This document shows, piece after piece, positions 23,561-35,861 of a stretch of DNA of 64,000 nucleotides. A program made the translations under genes and the position numbers. Within the stretch, counting starts at the first letter, position 1. The number at the start of each line of letters is the position of its first letter. The stretch is taken from assembly GCF_016545825.1 (NCBI RefSeq), contig NC_052613.1, forward strand, positions 5,518,001 to 5,582,000. Reading direction: 5' to 3'. A model generated the notes under the pieces. That model made no database searches. It was not told the DNA's origin and saw only the letters and a program-made list of their open reading frames with translations. This stretch comes from Eucalyptus grandis. Its lineage: Eukaryota; Streptophyta; Magnoliopsida; Myrtales; Myrtaceae.

Positions 23561-25297
23561 CTCTCTCTGAGAACGATCTTGATTTTTTTATGTAATTTAA
23601 TAAACTCCCCCAAAAAAGGGGAAGGGAAAAAAAACAACACCCGACACCTTTTAATTAATTAAATTCGCTTTCGACCAAAGAAAAATCAATTAAATTCGCT
23701 AAAGGGTTTCTCCTTGGGATCTGCCAAATCCGCCTTTCCCTTTTTCCCACATTTCATTTTACAACTAATATAAAAAAATAAATAAAAAAATAAAAGAAGG
23801 AAATTTCCCCCCCGAGTCACGTCCGGTCAGTCCCACACTGAAATGAGGAACGACTGCACCAATCGTCGCTCGCCACGTGGCAAACCCAATTTCTTTATTT
23901 CAATTTATAAATCAATTAAAGCGAAAAAGGGATGAAAGGGAAAAATATAAAATACTCCGGTACATTCAACTCCAGATTCCGCGCTCTTTCTCTCTACCCC
24001 CGACCCCTCTTTCTCTCTCTAAGCTGAGACGACCCAATCATTCACTGAGCCCCATCAAGACCCCCTGGCCCGCCAAACGAACGGTCCAGATTTAATGACC
24101 CGGGGCCCCCTCCCAAAGTAGGGTCACTGAAACCCACCACTGATCTCCAACTGGTCACTAGGCAGAGGCAAAAGAAAATTAAAAAAAAAAAATGAAAAGG
24201 GTATTGCGTCGACTCGTTTTATGGTCAATTCTCGACTCAGCCGACATGGTCGGTTGCCGAGCGAGAACTCGAGTTCTCTAGCGACCCGGTTCAGCTCTCG
24301 CGGGCTATTACGATATATGATCGATATAGTAACATTAAAACGAATCTTGTAATTGTTTGTAGCAACATTGATTATTCAAAACTAAATAAAGAAAAAACAA
24401 AGAAAAAGGAGGGAGAGAGAGAGAGAGGAGGAGGAATGATTCACCTGTTTGTCAGTGACAATTGTGCATTGGCTAGGGCAATGACCAGCAGCTGGGCCTC
24501 CCCTACCTGAGCAACACCTGGAACTGCCCTCTCTGTGGGCCCCCCCCCCCCCCCCCCTCTCTCCTCAGCCGTCTGATCATCACCATCATCTGCATCCATC
24601 ATCTCACATCCCATTGGGGTCATGTTAGGAATCATCAAATCACATTGATTCACGATGACTCTCCCCCCTCTCTCCCCCTCTCTCTATCCCCAACATTGAA
24701 GTGACACTGTTCCATCTCTTCCCTCTTTTCCAAGTACTCAAAAGGCAATTGTGGTCCTCCCACTTGCAGCAAAAAACACACACAGAGTAAGAGAGAGAGA
24801 GAGACAGAGAGGTGCTGGTTAGGTGGTAGTCTTGCCAATCAAATGCATTACATTTGAATAGAGGTGGTGATGATTTTGACTCATTTGATCCCACAAGAAA
24901 AAACAAAGCATTATATAAGATTATACAAGCATGTTTTTGGAGGGGGGGTGGGGGCAATCTGCACGAGAGACTAGAAATGGGTGCGCAAGAAAAGGGAAGA
25001 AAAGAAAGAAGAAGACCCAGATCAGATTTTTTGCCCTAATCCGAAAAAGGGAATCCTCCATAATCCACCCTGTTAAAAAGTGTCTTCTTGCAAGCCTTGA
25101 TAATCATCAATCCATATGTAATCACACAGGAGAAAAAAAAAAATTGGGAAAATAGTAATAATGATAGGTAATATCAGTGAATTTTTTTTTCAAAAAAAAA
25201 AAAAAAAAAAAGAGAAGTAGAAGCTCAGCTCATCCAATTAACGACAACCAAAAACCTCACGTGTGTACAACACATCAATCAAACTAGCCCACCAAAT
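23561..25297. other. 3' flank of the TCP14-like gene, with homopolymer and GA tracts
   Basis: Probably the 3'UTR near 25297-25000 and intergenic beyond. It contains a run of 18 C at 24540-24557, poly-A/T runs (about 25130-25210) and short GA tracts (24411-24426, 24790-24810). A 70-codon open frame on the complement (24653-24441) spans the C run and is not protein-like. Confidence 0.45.
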
Positions 25298-26585
25298 TCA
25301 ATCGCCGCCGGGATCTGAGAACGGTGGCTGCCGGTCGTCGCCGCCGCCGCCCCCCCCCACCCCGCCGCCGCCGCCGCCGCCGTGGTGCGAGTGTGAGCCG
25401 CTTGCCTGGGATTCCGACACGCCGGAGCTCGACATGGGCCGGTACGGGCTCAGCCCGCCGAGCATGTTGAATTGCCCTTCGCTGCCGCCGCCGGCCCCGG
25501 CGGCGGCGGCGGCCGAGCCCAAATGCTGACCTGGCAATAGGGCGACGGGCGCGGGAAGTTCATGAAATGCAGGCCGCTGGACATGGTGCCTCGGTACAAG
25601 GCGGCGCTATTGCTGACTGAGGCGGGGAACGTCCATACCGGATCGCCGCTCATGACCTGGTTGCTCGGGTTCGTCACCATCCAGAAGTTGGCCGGAAGAT
25701 TCCCGTGGCTCGCCGGAAGGACGCCGGAGCTCGACTGCAACAGGTAGCTCCCCGCATGCGACTGAGGCTGAGAATTGGCCGACAGATCAAGCTGATCGGG
25801 CCTTCGCTTCTTGCTCATGCCCTCGTGATCGGCGCCCTCCGACAGTTCCAAATTCGAAGCTTCCCGGAGCTCCTGCTTGGCCTGAAACAGCATGGAGCTC
25901 AAATTGCTAGAGGAGCCCTGGAAATTGAGCAGCGTCGTCGTCGATTCCGGCGACAGCCCGATCCCAGGGAACAAGGCGGGGTTGCCCCGGCGCTGCGGCG
26001 GGAGCGAGAAGTTGGGGCTGAAGTAGCTCGATCGGAGCTGCGACGGAACCGACATGCTCGAGCCGGAGCTGCGGAGCGAGATGTTAAGGGACGTGAAGTT
26101 GGCCGGGATGGTGCCCGTACCGGTGGCGGCGATCACGGCGGGCTCCGCCTGCTGGAGGAGCCACTCGATGGTCTCCCCGTCGGACTTGTGCCCGAGCTCG
26201 CGGGTGAGCTGGAAGACCCTGGCGGCGCAGAGGGCCGGCATGCGGATGCGCCTCCCCGCCCGTCCACCTTCGTGTGTCGGTCCTTCGTCGAGGTCCGCTT
26301 CGGCGGCGGTTTCTTGGCCCCCGCCGCCCCCGCATCCGCCGCCGCCGCCAGCGTCTGCTGCTGCTGCTGATCCTCCGCCGGGACGATCTGGAGGGTGTTC
26401 GAGGTGGAGGACGATCGGTTAGGGTTCGGGGGCGCGTCGTCGGAGGACATGGCGAGGGAGGGATAGTTGGAGGTCGAGCATGGTTGCTCATCCTCCTTCT
26501 TCTCCAGCAACTGGAAGGGGAAGGTGGGGCGTCGGTGGTGGTGGTGGTGGTGGTGGTGGAAGTGGTCGTGATCACCTCCTTCCAT
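25298..26585 (-). CDS. TCP14: TCP14-like class I TCP transcription factor with two -1 frameshifts
   Basis: Single-exon gene, as is usual for TCP genes. The N-terminus ([11 protein letters not shown], then [15 protein letters not shown]) matches the TCP14 start style. The TCP domain starts [16 protein letters not shown] and continues [20 protein letters not shown] with [20 protein letters not shown]. Near 26250-26260 one base appears missing between DGRG and RRIR, inside the basic region. The second frame then stays open for about 230 codons (to FMNFP), where another base appears missing near 25552. The third frame carries PGQHLGS to the end [14 protein letters not shown] at 25298. Class I TCPs bind GTGGGNCC-type sites and promote cell proliferation, germination and immunity-related programmes. 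Both losses lie in G/C-rich runs, so assembly error is as likely as a real pseudogene. The ATG at 26585 is chosen because the codon at 26591 is GTG. Confidence 0.85.
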
Positions 26586-26798
26586 TATCACATGTAATCC
26601 AAGCTCTCCTCTCCCTCTCCCTTTCTCCTTCTAGCAAAACCCACCCTCGTTCTCTTCTCTCTTCTTCTTGCTTCTTGCCTGCACAGCTCCTTCTCCTCCT
26701 TCTTCTTCCCTGAGAGTGAGCGACAGTTGCAGAGAGTTTGTGGAATTGCTTTGCTTTCGCAGGCGTCTGGGTTAGAGAGAGAAAGAGAGAGGATAAGG

Positions 26799-26835
<37 letters not shown>

Positions 26836-27065
26836 AAGCTAAAAAGGGCTTTGAGGGAACAAAAAGATAATGAGTGGGAATTATATGGGTGAGCTTTAAA
26901 AAGCTGAATTTTTTTTTCTCAATTCCTCTCCCTTCCCCATTGAAAAAATTAATTTTTTTTCTTTTGCTTTCTTTGCTGTACCTTGTTGAGCTTTTAATTC
27001 CCTCCCTCTCTACCGACCCAAAAAAAAAAAAAAAAAATCCTCTCTCTCTCTCTCTCTCTCAAACA
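26586..27065 (-). promoter_or_regulatory. 5'UTR/promoter of the TCP14-like gene, CT/GA-rich
   Basis: Directly upstream of the minus-strand ATG. Contains GA tracts (26775-26830) and a CT tract at about 27040-27060, plus a run of 18 A at about 27020-27037. No specific factor site is claimed. Confidence 0.5.
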
Positions 27066-27347
27066 AAAATAAAATCCAGTTCATCACTTTTGTCACAACT
27101 GCTAACCAGGTCAGTTTTAGGCTTTTGAAGTGTAATCTAGATACTTGCCAGAGAGAAAGATATTAAAAAAAAAAAAAGAAGATAGTCTAAATTGCATGAC
27201 ATCAGGCCAACTGAATTAGATTAGATGATGGTGAAATTTGAATATCCAAGTGTCGCATTACCATCAAATATCGTGAGGGTTGTAACAAAAGCGGATGTTT
27301 GATGTATTTTTGATGTATGTTATGATTGAAGTGATGCTTGCCGACCC

Positions 27348-27437
27348 ATGACTTTTGTTCATTGCAACAATGTCAATTTTGTGATATATCTCATGACTTT
27401 TGTTCATTGCAATGATGTCAATTTTGTGAGATTTCTC
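27348..27437. repeat. 45-bp unit repeated twice in tandem
   Basis: ATGACTTTTGTTCATTGCAA starts at 27348 and again at 27393, followed both times by a near-identical GTCAATTTTGTGA segment. It is a small local duplication in intergenic DNA. Confidence 0.8.
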
Positions 27438-30400
27438 ATTGATCAAACATTGTGCTTTTACTTGATATTTTACTTAGTTTTACCATATCAAGGAAAAACA
27501 AAGTTTTCGGTATGTGATTATTTCCTAACTTATGAGAGAATTTTCTACAAAACAGATCTTGTCATTTTTTCAATGACTTGCTTAAAGGTATTAAAGCTCC
27601 ATTGATTTCAATATTGTCTCTTTAGTAAATCAAGAGATATGTTTTAATACTTGAAAAGCACATGGAACAAGTTCAGGTGCGTATGTGATGGTCTAAGGTA
27701 GTAGTTTTACTTGAAAAATTGATGTGATATAGAGTAATTATTATATTCTAATAATTTTTTTGTATTAACTATATTATAGTTGACTCATAGCTTATTAGCT
27801 TAAGTTTTTGAATGAATATATGTCCTATTGACATGTTAATGGACTCAACCTTGGCCTTTCTTTTATAGTCTCAATTGAAAAATTAATGCGGCATGGAGCA
27901 ATTATTACTCATTAGATTAGTTCTTTTGAGTGAAAATATGTTTAATTAGAAATACTAATTGAGTTGATATATGATTTCCTCTTTACGATCACTTTTTATA
28001 AAACTATCAAATATTTATTGCACAACTCAACATGAGTGTATTGAGTATTCGCTCGTTCTTCCGAATTGAGTATCATGCCATTGCAATACATTCCTAAAAT
28101 GAATAGAGGATGTTTGTTATTGATTTTCATTGTTCTAATGCTGTTGTAATCTTCTCTTCTTTCTTTTTTTTCTTTTTTTTTTGGGGGGGGGGGGGTGTTG
28201 GTCAGTGAAGAGGGGGAGGGGAAGTGAGAAGCTGCTCTTTTTTTTTATTGTGGTCGGACAGGCCATTGGTTCAGACTCCACGTGAGGTGCCCTCTTTTTT
28301 CTATCATTCAATCCATAAAGACAATGGGCATTGGAATTGGGGTGGGCCCCAGTCCCAAGTCAAAAAGATAAATTTTGAGAGAGAGAAAGAGAGAGAGGGA
28401 AGGGGCTTATAAAGGAAAGATTATGAGGTGGGTCCCCTTCCCCATTCAAGTAATCATTCCCTGCTGCCTTTGGCCCTTTGCCTTTTGCTCTGCATCAAAG
28501 CTTTGTTTGTGGGGATCAGAAAACAGAACAAAAGAAACTAAAGAGAGAGAAAAGAAAGAGAACACACACCCGTCTTTGGGATACCCTAAGCTCTCTTAGT
28601 AGCTATCTCTCAACATTCATGTTGCCTTTTCCTTGGGATCCTTTGGCTTAGATTTGATTGTTGGCTACCCTAATTTTTCACCTCTATGATCAGATGAAGG
28701 GCGGTGCTGGGACTACTCTCTAGAGTCTATTTTTAGTTGGGAATGGATAAGGAAGACACGAATTCTTCGCATCCCGCATTTCTTGATTTTGACGTAGCAG
28801 ATTTGTCGCCGCATCGAAATGGATATAAGATATAATTTGCAAGACAACTAGATGAGAAATCAAGAGGGATTAATATCAGCCCTGTAAAGCCCGACTAATA
28901 TGTTTTTTTAAATATATATGATTACAAGTATTTGGCAATTACAAGTTCATTTGACTATCTTCTTTTTGGAGATGTAGACTATACCACTCATCATAGTTAC
29001 ATTACTTCATTTAAAATGCAATTAAGAAGAAAAATATGCACTCAGACATTTGATAGCCATAGAAGAGCAATCTAGATAATAATTTACTGTTTTAGAATCA
29101 TATCAAAAGAGGGATAAAATCTAAAAACTTACTGGAAAATTAGCAAAGGTGTATGTTTAGCCTATTAGGTGGTACCCCTAAGGCAACGTTGCCCCATGGG
29201 AATATGGGATCGGGGCAAAACTATCTTGCCCCAAACGAGACACAGGGTGATGGCCAGGTCAAGCTTTCCCAGATGGGGTTGGGACGGGAAACACGATCCC
29301 CAACCTTATCTAGTGCCATTTCTAGTTATATACAGATCTTGAATAGTCCAGTCCACATCTTTAGATAAGTTAAAAGACAAGATAATTTATTCTCAAACAT
29401 AGGAACATTCAAAGGATGCTGGCCTTACTAATTATCAACGAGAAAAAGAGAAGATTATAAGGGAATATTTTATTTAGGACCATGAATTGGGGAAAGGAAT
29501 TGAGCAAAGTTTAAGAACTTAATCATACCAAAGGATGCCTTTTTGCCATTATTTTTGACGCCTTCTCAGGATGGTGCTTCAAAGGGACCATGTCCGAGGC
29601 AGATGCTTATCTGGGTCCTGTCGAGATCACCTATAAGAGTCTATAAATGACAATCCCTGCAAATTTCAAGTATTCTTTTCGAATGATGCTTTAAGGGTGG
29701 GAATATGCACTTATGATGTCACACTAACAAGGCGACAGATTACGTGCGAGGCCTAGTTAAATAACCTTTGATTAGCGAGTACTTTGGTCGATTAGCGTTC
29801 CTTTTCGTGACTTTGATTTTCGCGAATATGCATGGGCCCCCCCACTTGTGCTTCTTTTTCTCTGTAAGATTAATGTCGATCATGGTTTGGTGATGTTAAT
29901 ACAATATTATATCCACGTCGAGAGCTGTCCAACTCCGATGTTTAACCTCAATTTCGAGCGTGTCTGGCTTGACTTCTAACAAATTCGTTGTGTCCAGTTT
30001 TGGATTTCTACCAAGGTTGAAATACAGTGGGAGATAATGGAATGAATTCAAGCATGTTTAATGGAAAATTTGAATGGTATTATTTATGTTTAATTTTTCA
30101 TATATGGAAGGTAATATACAACTAAATATCGATAAAACATATCCATTAGAGCACTCCTTCTCATTTATAAATTTTATCTTTAGCTATATTCCAATTTCGA
30201 AAATATTGGAATGGCGGAATGGGACACGGTGGTGGGAAGGTAATTCTATCTTGGGGCATTGAAAACGACAGTCAAATTGGGGAGTCAATAACTTCATGCT
30301 AATCACTTTCACCCCCACCTTTTCCATTCTTTGGCTGCATCGATAAGCAAAAACACATGCCGTTCTCAACATGATGAAAAGTAAGTTTATCCGATAGGTA

Positions 30401-31538
30401 ACTTTTCTGTAAAGGGTATAATTTGTTTTCCTTTTTTTTTTTTTTGCTCCTCCATTATTTTTGGGCTGTCACATTAGGGTTTTGCACATGCACGTTGTTT
30501 CTCGATGTCGTTGTCAGTGTCGCACGGTTGTGGTGGAGAGAGGCTCTGTCTTTGCTCCCACTTTTGCCCTGACTGAGCATGAAGAGAAACGTCACATTGC
30601 ATGTTTAAAATAACTACATCGTCCAATTTAGCACCTCTATTTACTGCTCAAATAGTTTGAGCCTCCCACTTTTTACCCTCTCCAGACGGAAAATTACCTC
30701 CAGAAAATGGGTTTTTTTTTTAGTTTTAAGCACCGGATCCAAGCTCTCGAGATAACCTTAAAGAAAAAGCCCGACGCGGACGGATCTCGAATTACCGCTG
30801 TTTCGACGGTTCTTGCTGATTGAGTGTGTTGCAATTGCGGGATATTGTGGTTTCTTCTGATGAATATGCTTTCAAACACGTGGCAAGACCTTGTGGGCGA
30901 GCGTGTGTGGATGCTGTGTAATAAGTGACAAGTTAGAGAGGGCGATGAGTATTTGGTCTGAGGAAAAAACTGCCCCGATTCACGACGCGAATGTGGACCA
31001 GTTTGGCCGAGGATTGTGGACCAGAAGTTAGTCAATGCTGCCTTTTCTGAGACCACAAGCTTCAGCTCCCTTATGCCATCCTGACATCGACGTCTTACCT
31101 TCTCTCCTTTCTCCTGTACGGTCCCTCATTTTCCCGTTTAACTATGTCTGTCCATCTACATGATACATGCATATATGATGTCTTGCAAGTCCAAAATTTT
31201 AGTGTATAAGTGGATTCTTGTTCTTGAGATTTAAAATGCAACTTAAAAGGGTTCTTGAAACCCTAAGATCTTTATTCTATGGCTGATCCCCCGAGATCAT
31301 GGTCGGGCGAGTTGTTTATAATTGACGCAATTTAATGACAAATGGAGGTTGCTGAAGTATAGAAATTTATAAATTAAGGGTTCCTGTCAATCTCTATGTT
31401 GACCTTGGTCTGTAGGTCTTCTCTTTTGTCTGTTTATTTCTATATTTTCTTGATTCTTTTGGGTGAAAAGAGGGTACTGTATGCTCCATTAATGGCTGGA
31501 TTGCCGGAAAGAGCTGTACGTTGGGTGAGTGTATTCCA

Positions 31539-31579
<41 letters not shown>

Positions 31580-33384
31580 TGGACTGGTACCAACACCCAA
31601 GGAAGATTTTATAAATTGATGACTTTTGCATTATTGAATCATTTGAGAGCATAGTGAATTGCCCAAAAAAACAAAAGGAGGGAACTCGTGGTTGAGCTTG
31701 TGCTGCCAGCGAGATAGACCAGGTCCTCTCCTTGTTTCTCTGCATTCTGAGTTGTGAACTCTTCATCATGTTTTCTCATGTCAATCTCACTTTCATTTTG
31801 ATCCAACTATCTTCATCTTTGCCCCTATTTCTGTCACCGAGTTGCGAGTTTGACAGCAATGTGATTGATTGTACACTATTTGCTTGGTTTAAAGATGCAA
31901 TATGGTGCCTCATATTGACGTATAAGCTGTGTAATCAAGACTCTAGGCAAGAACATGTAATTAAGTTCATGAGATCAACTCCAGAAACCCAATTATATGA
32001 GGTTATATTAGGACCCAATTCGTTCATTTTGGCATGTTTTGGCCAGTGACCCAGTCAACAATTAATTAAAGTAGACTCCGTGATCCTTACGTATGGGCCA
32101 ACGCTTGACCTTAACTAACCCCATTTTGGCTTCTCCCTAAGCCGAATCGCACTTTGGAACTGAATAAGTCTTGTCCTTAATTGAAAGTTCAATGTCTCCA
32201 CAATATTTACGTAATCCCAACATATTTCATTTCATTATTATTATCATGTTTCTTCAACCTATTTCGGGTTAAGTTGTGCATGTCCAGCCCAGAGACCAAA
32301 TGATCCGACACCAAAAGCTCATTATCATAATATCTTGAGATTTAGGTGTCGTTCCTTTGATAATTGCTGTACGTATCGAATACTTTTGACGAGCCAGGAT
32401 ATTTGAGAAAAGTGAAAAACCAAAAAGGAAAATATTCTCTTTGTAGTTTCTTAAGGAGTAAAATACCGAAAGAGAAATTATAATGTGATGGAATTGGCCA
32501 TGGTTGGTGCGCACTATAAATACTCAAAACTATATTTAGGCCTCTACTTTAACAAGATGGCCAGCTTCATGAGAAACTGTTGCTGATTGGATCAAACGTC
32601 ACGTTGAGGGAAATATCTGGACAGTTGGAATCTTTTATGTCTCCAAATGGAGCTAGGGCTGACGTCACAAAGAACAAAAAACAGCCTCTAGAACGAATAT
32701 AAGCTAGAATAGCCAGCCTCTGTGCGTCACATCAACTTCATTTTTAACTTGGTTCTTTGCATGGCCCTATTGGGAAATATCCCTTTCATACAATTCTCAT
32801 GACTATTTAGATATCCTTATTAGGATTATGCTTCCATTTTAAGTGTTCTGAACGTGATTTTGGGCTTCTCTTGCTCGATTGGTCCCTACCTCCTATAGAT
32901 ATTTGGTTCCTTCCAGGGGATGAGTAGGTTCGGTAGCTTTACGAGAGAGTGGGGGAAAGAGGGTTTGGGTCTCCTCAGCGTATTTCGGTATTTTCCATCT
33001 ACCAAGACCCATTAGTTCATATTACACGACACATGACAATAATTGCCTCCAGCTATGAAAAAGTCATGTTTAGAAAAATCTGCAAGTTTTCACACGTAAC
33101 AGGATATTTTCCATACATCAAGATTTTAATGTTGTATTTGGTGATCCGGACTTGAGTCTAGATAGGATAATATATTACTTTATGCAGTGGTTGTGATGTT
33201 CTTTAGACTGGATACATTTGAATATATTCGGATAAAATGCTAGAGGGGTGGGATAAATCTAGATTGTGTATAAAATTTTAAAAATTAACTTAACAATTTT
33301 CATGTACCAAGAAAACCCCACCTCAAGCGAGACTCACTGCTCTTCTCCCCAAAAACATCCCACCACCACTTCGGTGGACGTCCA
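27438..33384. other. Intergenic region, no gene recognised
   Basis: No open frame longer than about 120 codons was found, and none resembles a known protein. Contains T/G homopolymers near 28165-28195 and short GA tracts at about 28376-28396. The strand-complement frame at 31056-30694 looks random. Confidence 0.5.
31539..31575. repeat. (GA)n microsatellite
   Basis: About 18 GA units following GTATTCCAGAT. It is a simple sequence repeat in intergenic DNA. Confidence 0.9.
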
Positions 33385-34180
33385 TTGTGTGACATCCTCT
33401 ATTTAACTTATTCAAGGTATTGTCCACTATGGTCAGCCTTATATCAAACCTCACGATTTTGTCATTTGGTACAGGCAGACATTTTCTCAAAATGTCATCC
33501 ATCCTAATAATCCTCTAGTTTGAGATCGCTTAACTTTAGAGTTTCAACGCAAAGTTTGCCGTTACGTCAAAAGGTGCATTAGTGAGTTAATTTTGGTGTT
33601 CACATATATATCTCGGAATCGCTTTTCCTCTATTCGGTGCATAGCTTGGCCCTTTTCATCATATTTGAAACTTGCCAAGAGCCACTCCCTTCTAGGCACT
33701 TTATTCTTGGCCACTGCTTCCCGCCTTTGTCAATTAGGTTGTTACTAGCTTACTAGCTTCCGCATGGTTCATTCTCAAACCATACACTCACTAAAGAGGA
33801 TTCTGCTCTGATATCATATTGTGACATCTTTAGATTAACTCACCCGAAATGTTATCCATTTTTACTAGTCTTATACCAAACCTCATGATGTTTTCTTTTG
33901 GCATATAGACAAGCACTTTCTGAAGAGGTCACCTTTCTTGATAGTGTTCTAACTTGGGCTCACTTAACTTTAGAGTTTCAAAGCAAAATTTGTCGTTACA
34001 TCAGAAGGTGCATTCGTAATGAATTCTAGTTTTCACATATATCCTATTTGGTACATAGTTTGGTTCATTTTTTGCCCCCTTTGCCATCTTATAAGCCTAT
34101 TAGAAGCTACTCCTTATCCAGACTCTTTGGTCGAGACAACCACTTTTAGCCCTCGTCGGACCGAGCTGTTACACATCGTG
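33385..34180 (-). mobile_element. Pair of decayed LTR-like direct repeats, ~440 bp apart
   Basis: TGTGACATCCTCTATTTAA (about 33388) and TGTGACATCTTTAGATTAA (about 33821) each begin a copy. Shared words include CCTTATATCAAACCTCA/TCTTATACCAAACCTCA, CTTAACTTTAGAGTTTCAA and GGTGCATT. On the complement, the second copy ends in TGTCACA, followed by ATATGATATCAGAGC. This resembles the common TGGTATCAGAGC initiator-tRNA primer site next to a 5' LTR. The internal region is almost gone and no coding remains. Confidence 0.5.
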
Positions 34181-35660
34181 ATTGTCCCTCACTCTGACAT
34201 CCTTGAATATCCTCACTAGTGCCCTTGCTCACGAGTCACTTGGAAGGCTAGGAAAGCTAGGGCTCACCACCTCATCCATAGCTTCCTCTCTTTCTTAGTC
34301 GGTTTTCTAGCTTTTCCACCATCGCCGAATCATCTCTCTGTTTCTCTCTCTACTTCACCTTTGATTGCTCATTCTTAGCCTAATCTCTCTCTCGATCAAC
34401 TTTAAATGATGCGCTCACCAAGTGTTTGACGAAATGCTAGAGGGAAATCCTCCCTATCGTTAGTTTAGAATTTTGCTTAATGGAAGAGGTCATCCTCCTT
34501 CATTTCGCTTTGTAGCTTGCCCTCCTTCGTCATGCTCCCCCCCCTATCACAATGGCTCTACCTTTAAATCTCATCTTAGGTTGCACCAAACAAATGATGG
34601 GATGCTTTTATAATTCAGAGGATATTTGGAAGATTTCAAATCTCCCTTTTATCCTATTATTCGAATCCCAAAAAAAGTCGGGCTTCAATAACATATGAAA
34701 GTTTTTGTGAGTGTGGCCATGTGTTAATTTTCCCCCTCAAAGGAACACCATTTAATGTTCGCGGCTTGTGAGAGCCACTATCTCTCTACATATGTATATA
34801 ATATAAAAGAAATAATTACTTTTAAAAGAAAAACAATCATGGATATTATCATGGTCATCTATCGTACCATGTCTTGACACCTTGGCAATATCTTTTTCAC
34901 CATTGCTATGGGATGCTGGTGGTCCAAATCATGTTCATGACATTGACTTGTTTGGAATCACATCATAAATTACACATGGTATTCAAGGCATTTAAAATAA
35001 ATAGGTTATTTGAAACTTATGACATACATATATTTATAAAAAAAAACTATAACATGCATTTTCCATGTTAACCTATGCAACTTTAGTTTTTAATTATCTA
35101 TATATTTATCAATTAATATAATGAATGTTTTCCCAACGGAAAAAAGGCGTGAAACTTAAGGCCCGGACGTCCACGCAGGAGAACGGTATTGCTCATCTTC
35201 AATGATTCTTGATTTAAGTGTATTTTCTGGGGCCCACTTCTGCAAGTTGCAAACTCCACGTAGAATATCAAATATCTTATCCAAACAACATTGGGGACAG
35301 CCAATGAGAACACGCCACGTAATCATGTTCCCTGGAACCCCAAGACACTTGGGGATGACTTTCATTACTCTCTATAGACGGTGTCAATCATGCAGTAGTG
35401 ACGATCCAACTCTTCAACAAGAAATTCTCATAAAAAAAAAAAAGTGAAATTACGAAAAGTCTTTTTCTACACTTTTTTTTTTCCAAATAAAATTGTCGGT
35501 GATCCTTTAAGGTTGGCTTGGATTACGCGGGACCATGCTATTCGATCGAGAGAGAGCCTATAATTTCAAATGAGGGTATTTTTATGTTAGGAAAATAATC
35601 ATATAGACTACTATAAAATAAGACAAGAGTCGTTGTGTCCTATGACGTCATCCGAAGAGC
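34181..35660. other. Intergenic region upstream of the CYP98A pseudogene
   Basis: No gene was recognised. The last part (about 35640-35760) contains GACATGATTCTTGCTC and CTCAAGAGGAGTCATCCAG, which recur upstream of the second CYP98A remnant (about 57165-57215). This is therefore the old P450 promoter side. Confidence 0.45.
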
Positions 35661-35861
35661 AGTGGACATGATTCTTGCTCCCGAGAAGGCGATGAGATTA
35701 GCATGTTTCCTCAAGAGGAGTCATCCAGATGAAGCAACCTCCCTTACATTTGTTAAACCAAAATTTAGAAACAAATGCTTATTTTAGAACCTTCTATAGC
35801 TCCAAATCCAATGTCAAATGTGATAAAAGTGGAAGTGTCGATCGCCCTCATCCTTTTTGGA

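Noticed and set aside
24441..24653. 70-codon complement frame with Gly run
   Set aside because: The Gly run is created by the C homopolymer; no protein resemblance.
26274..26597. Plus-strand Arg/Val-rich frames over the TCP gene
   Set aside because: Antisense shadows of GC-rich coding sequence.
30694..31056. 120-codon complement frame
   Set aside because: No domain, no splice context and no repeats; looks like chance.
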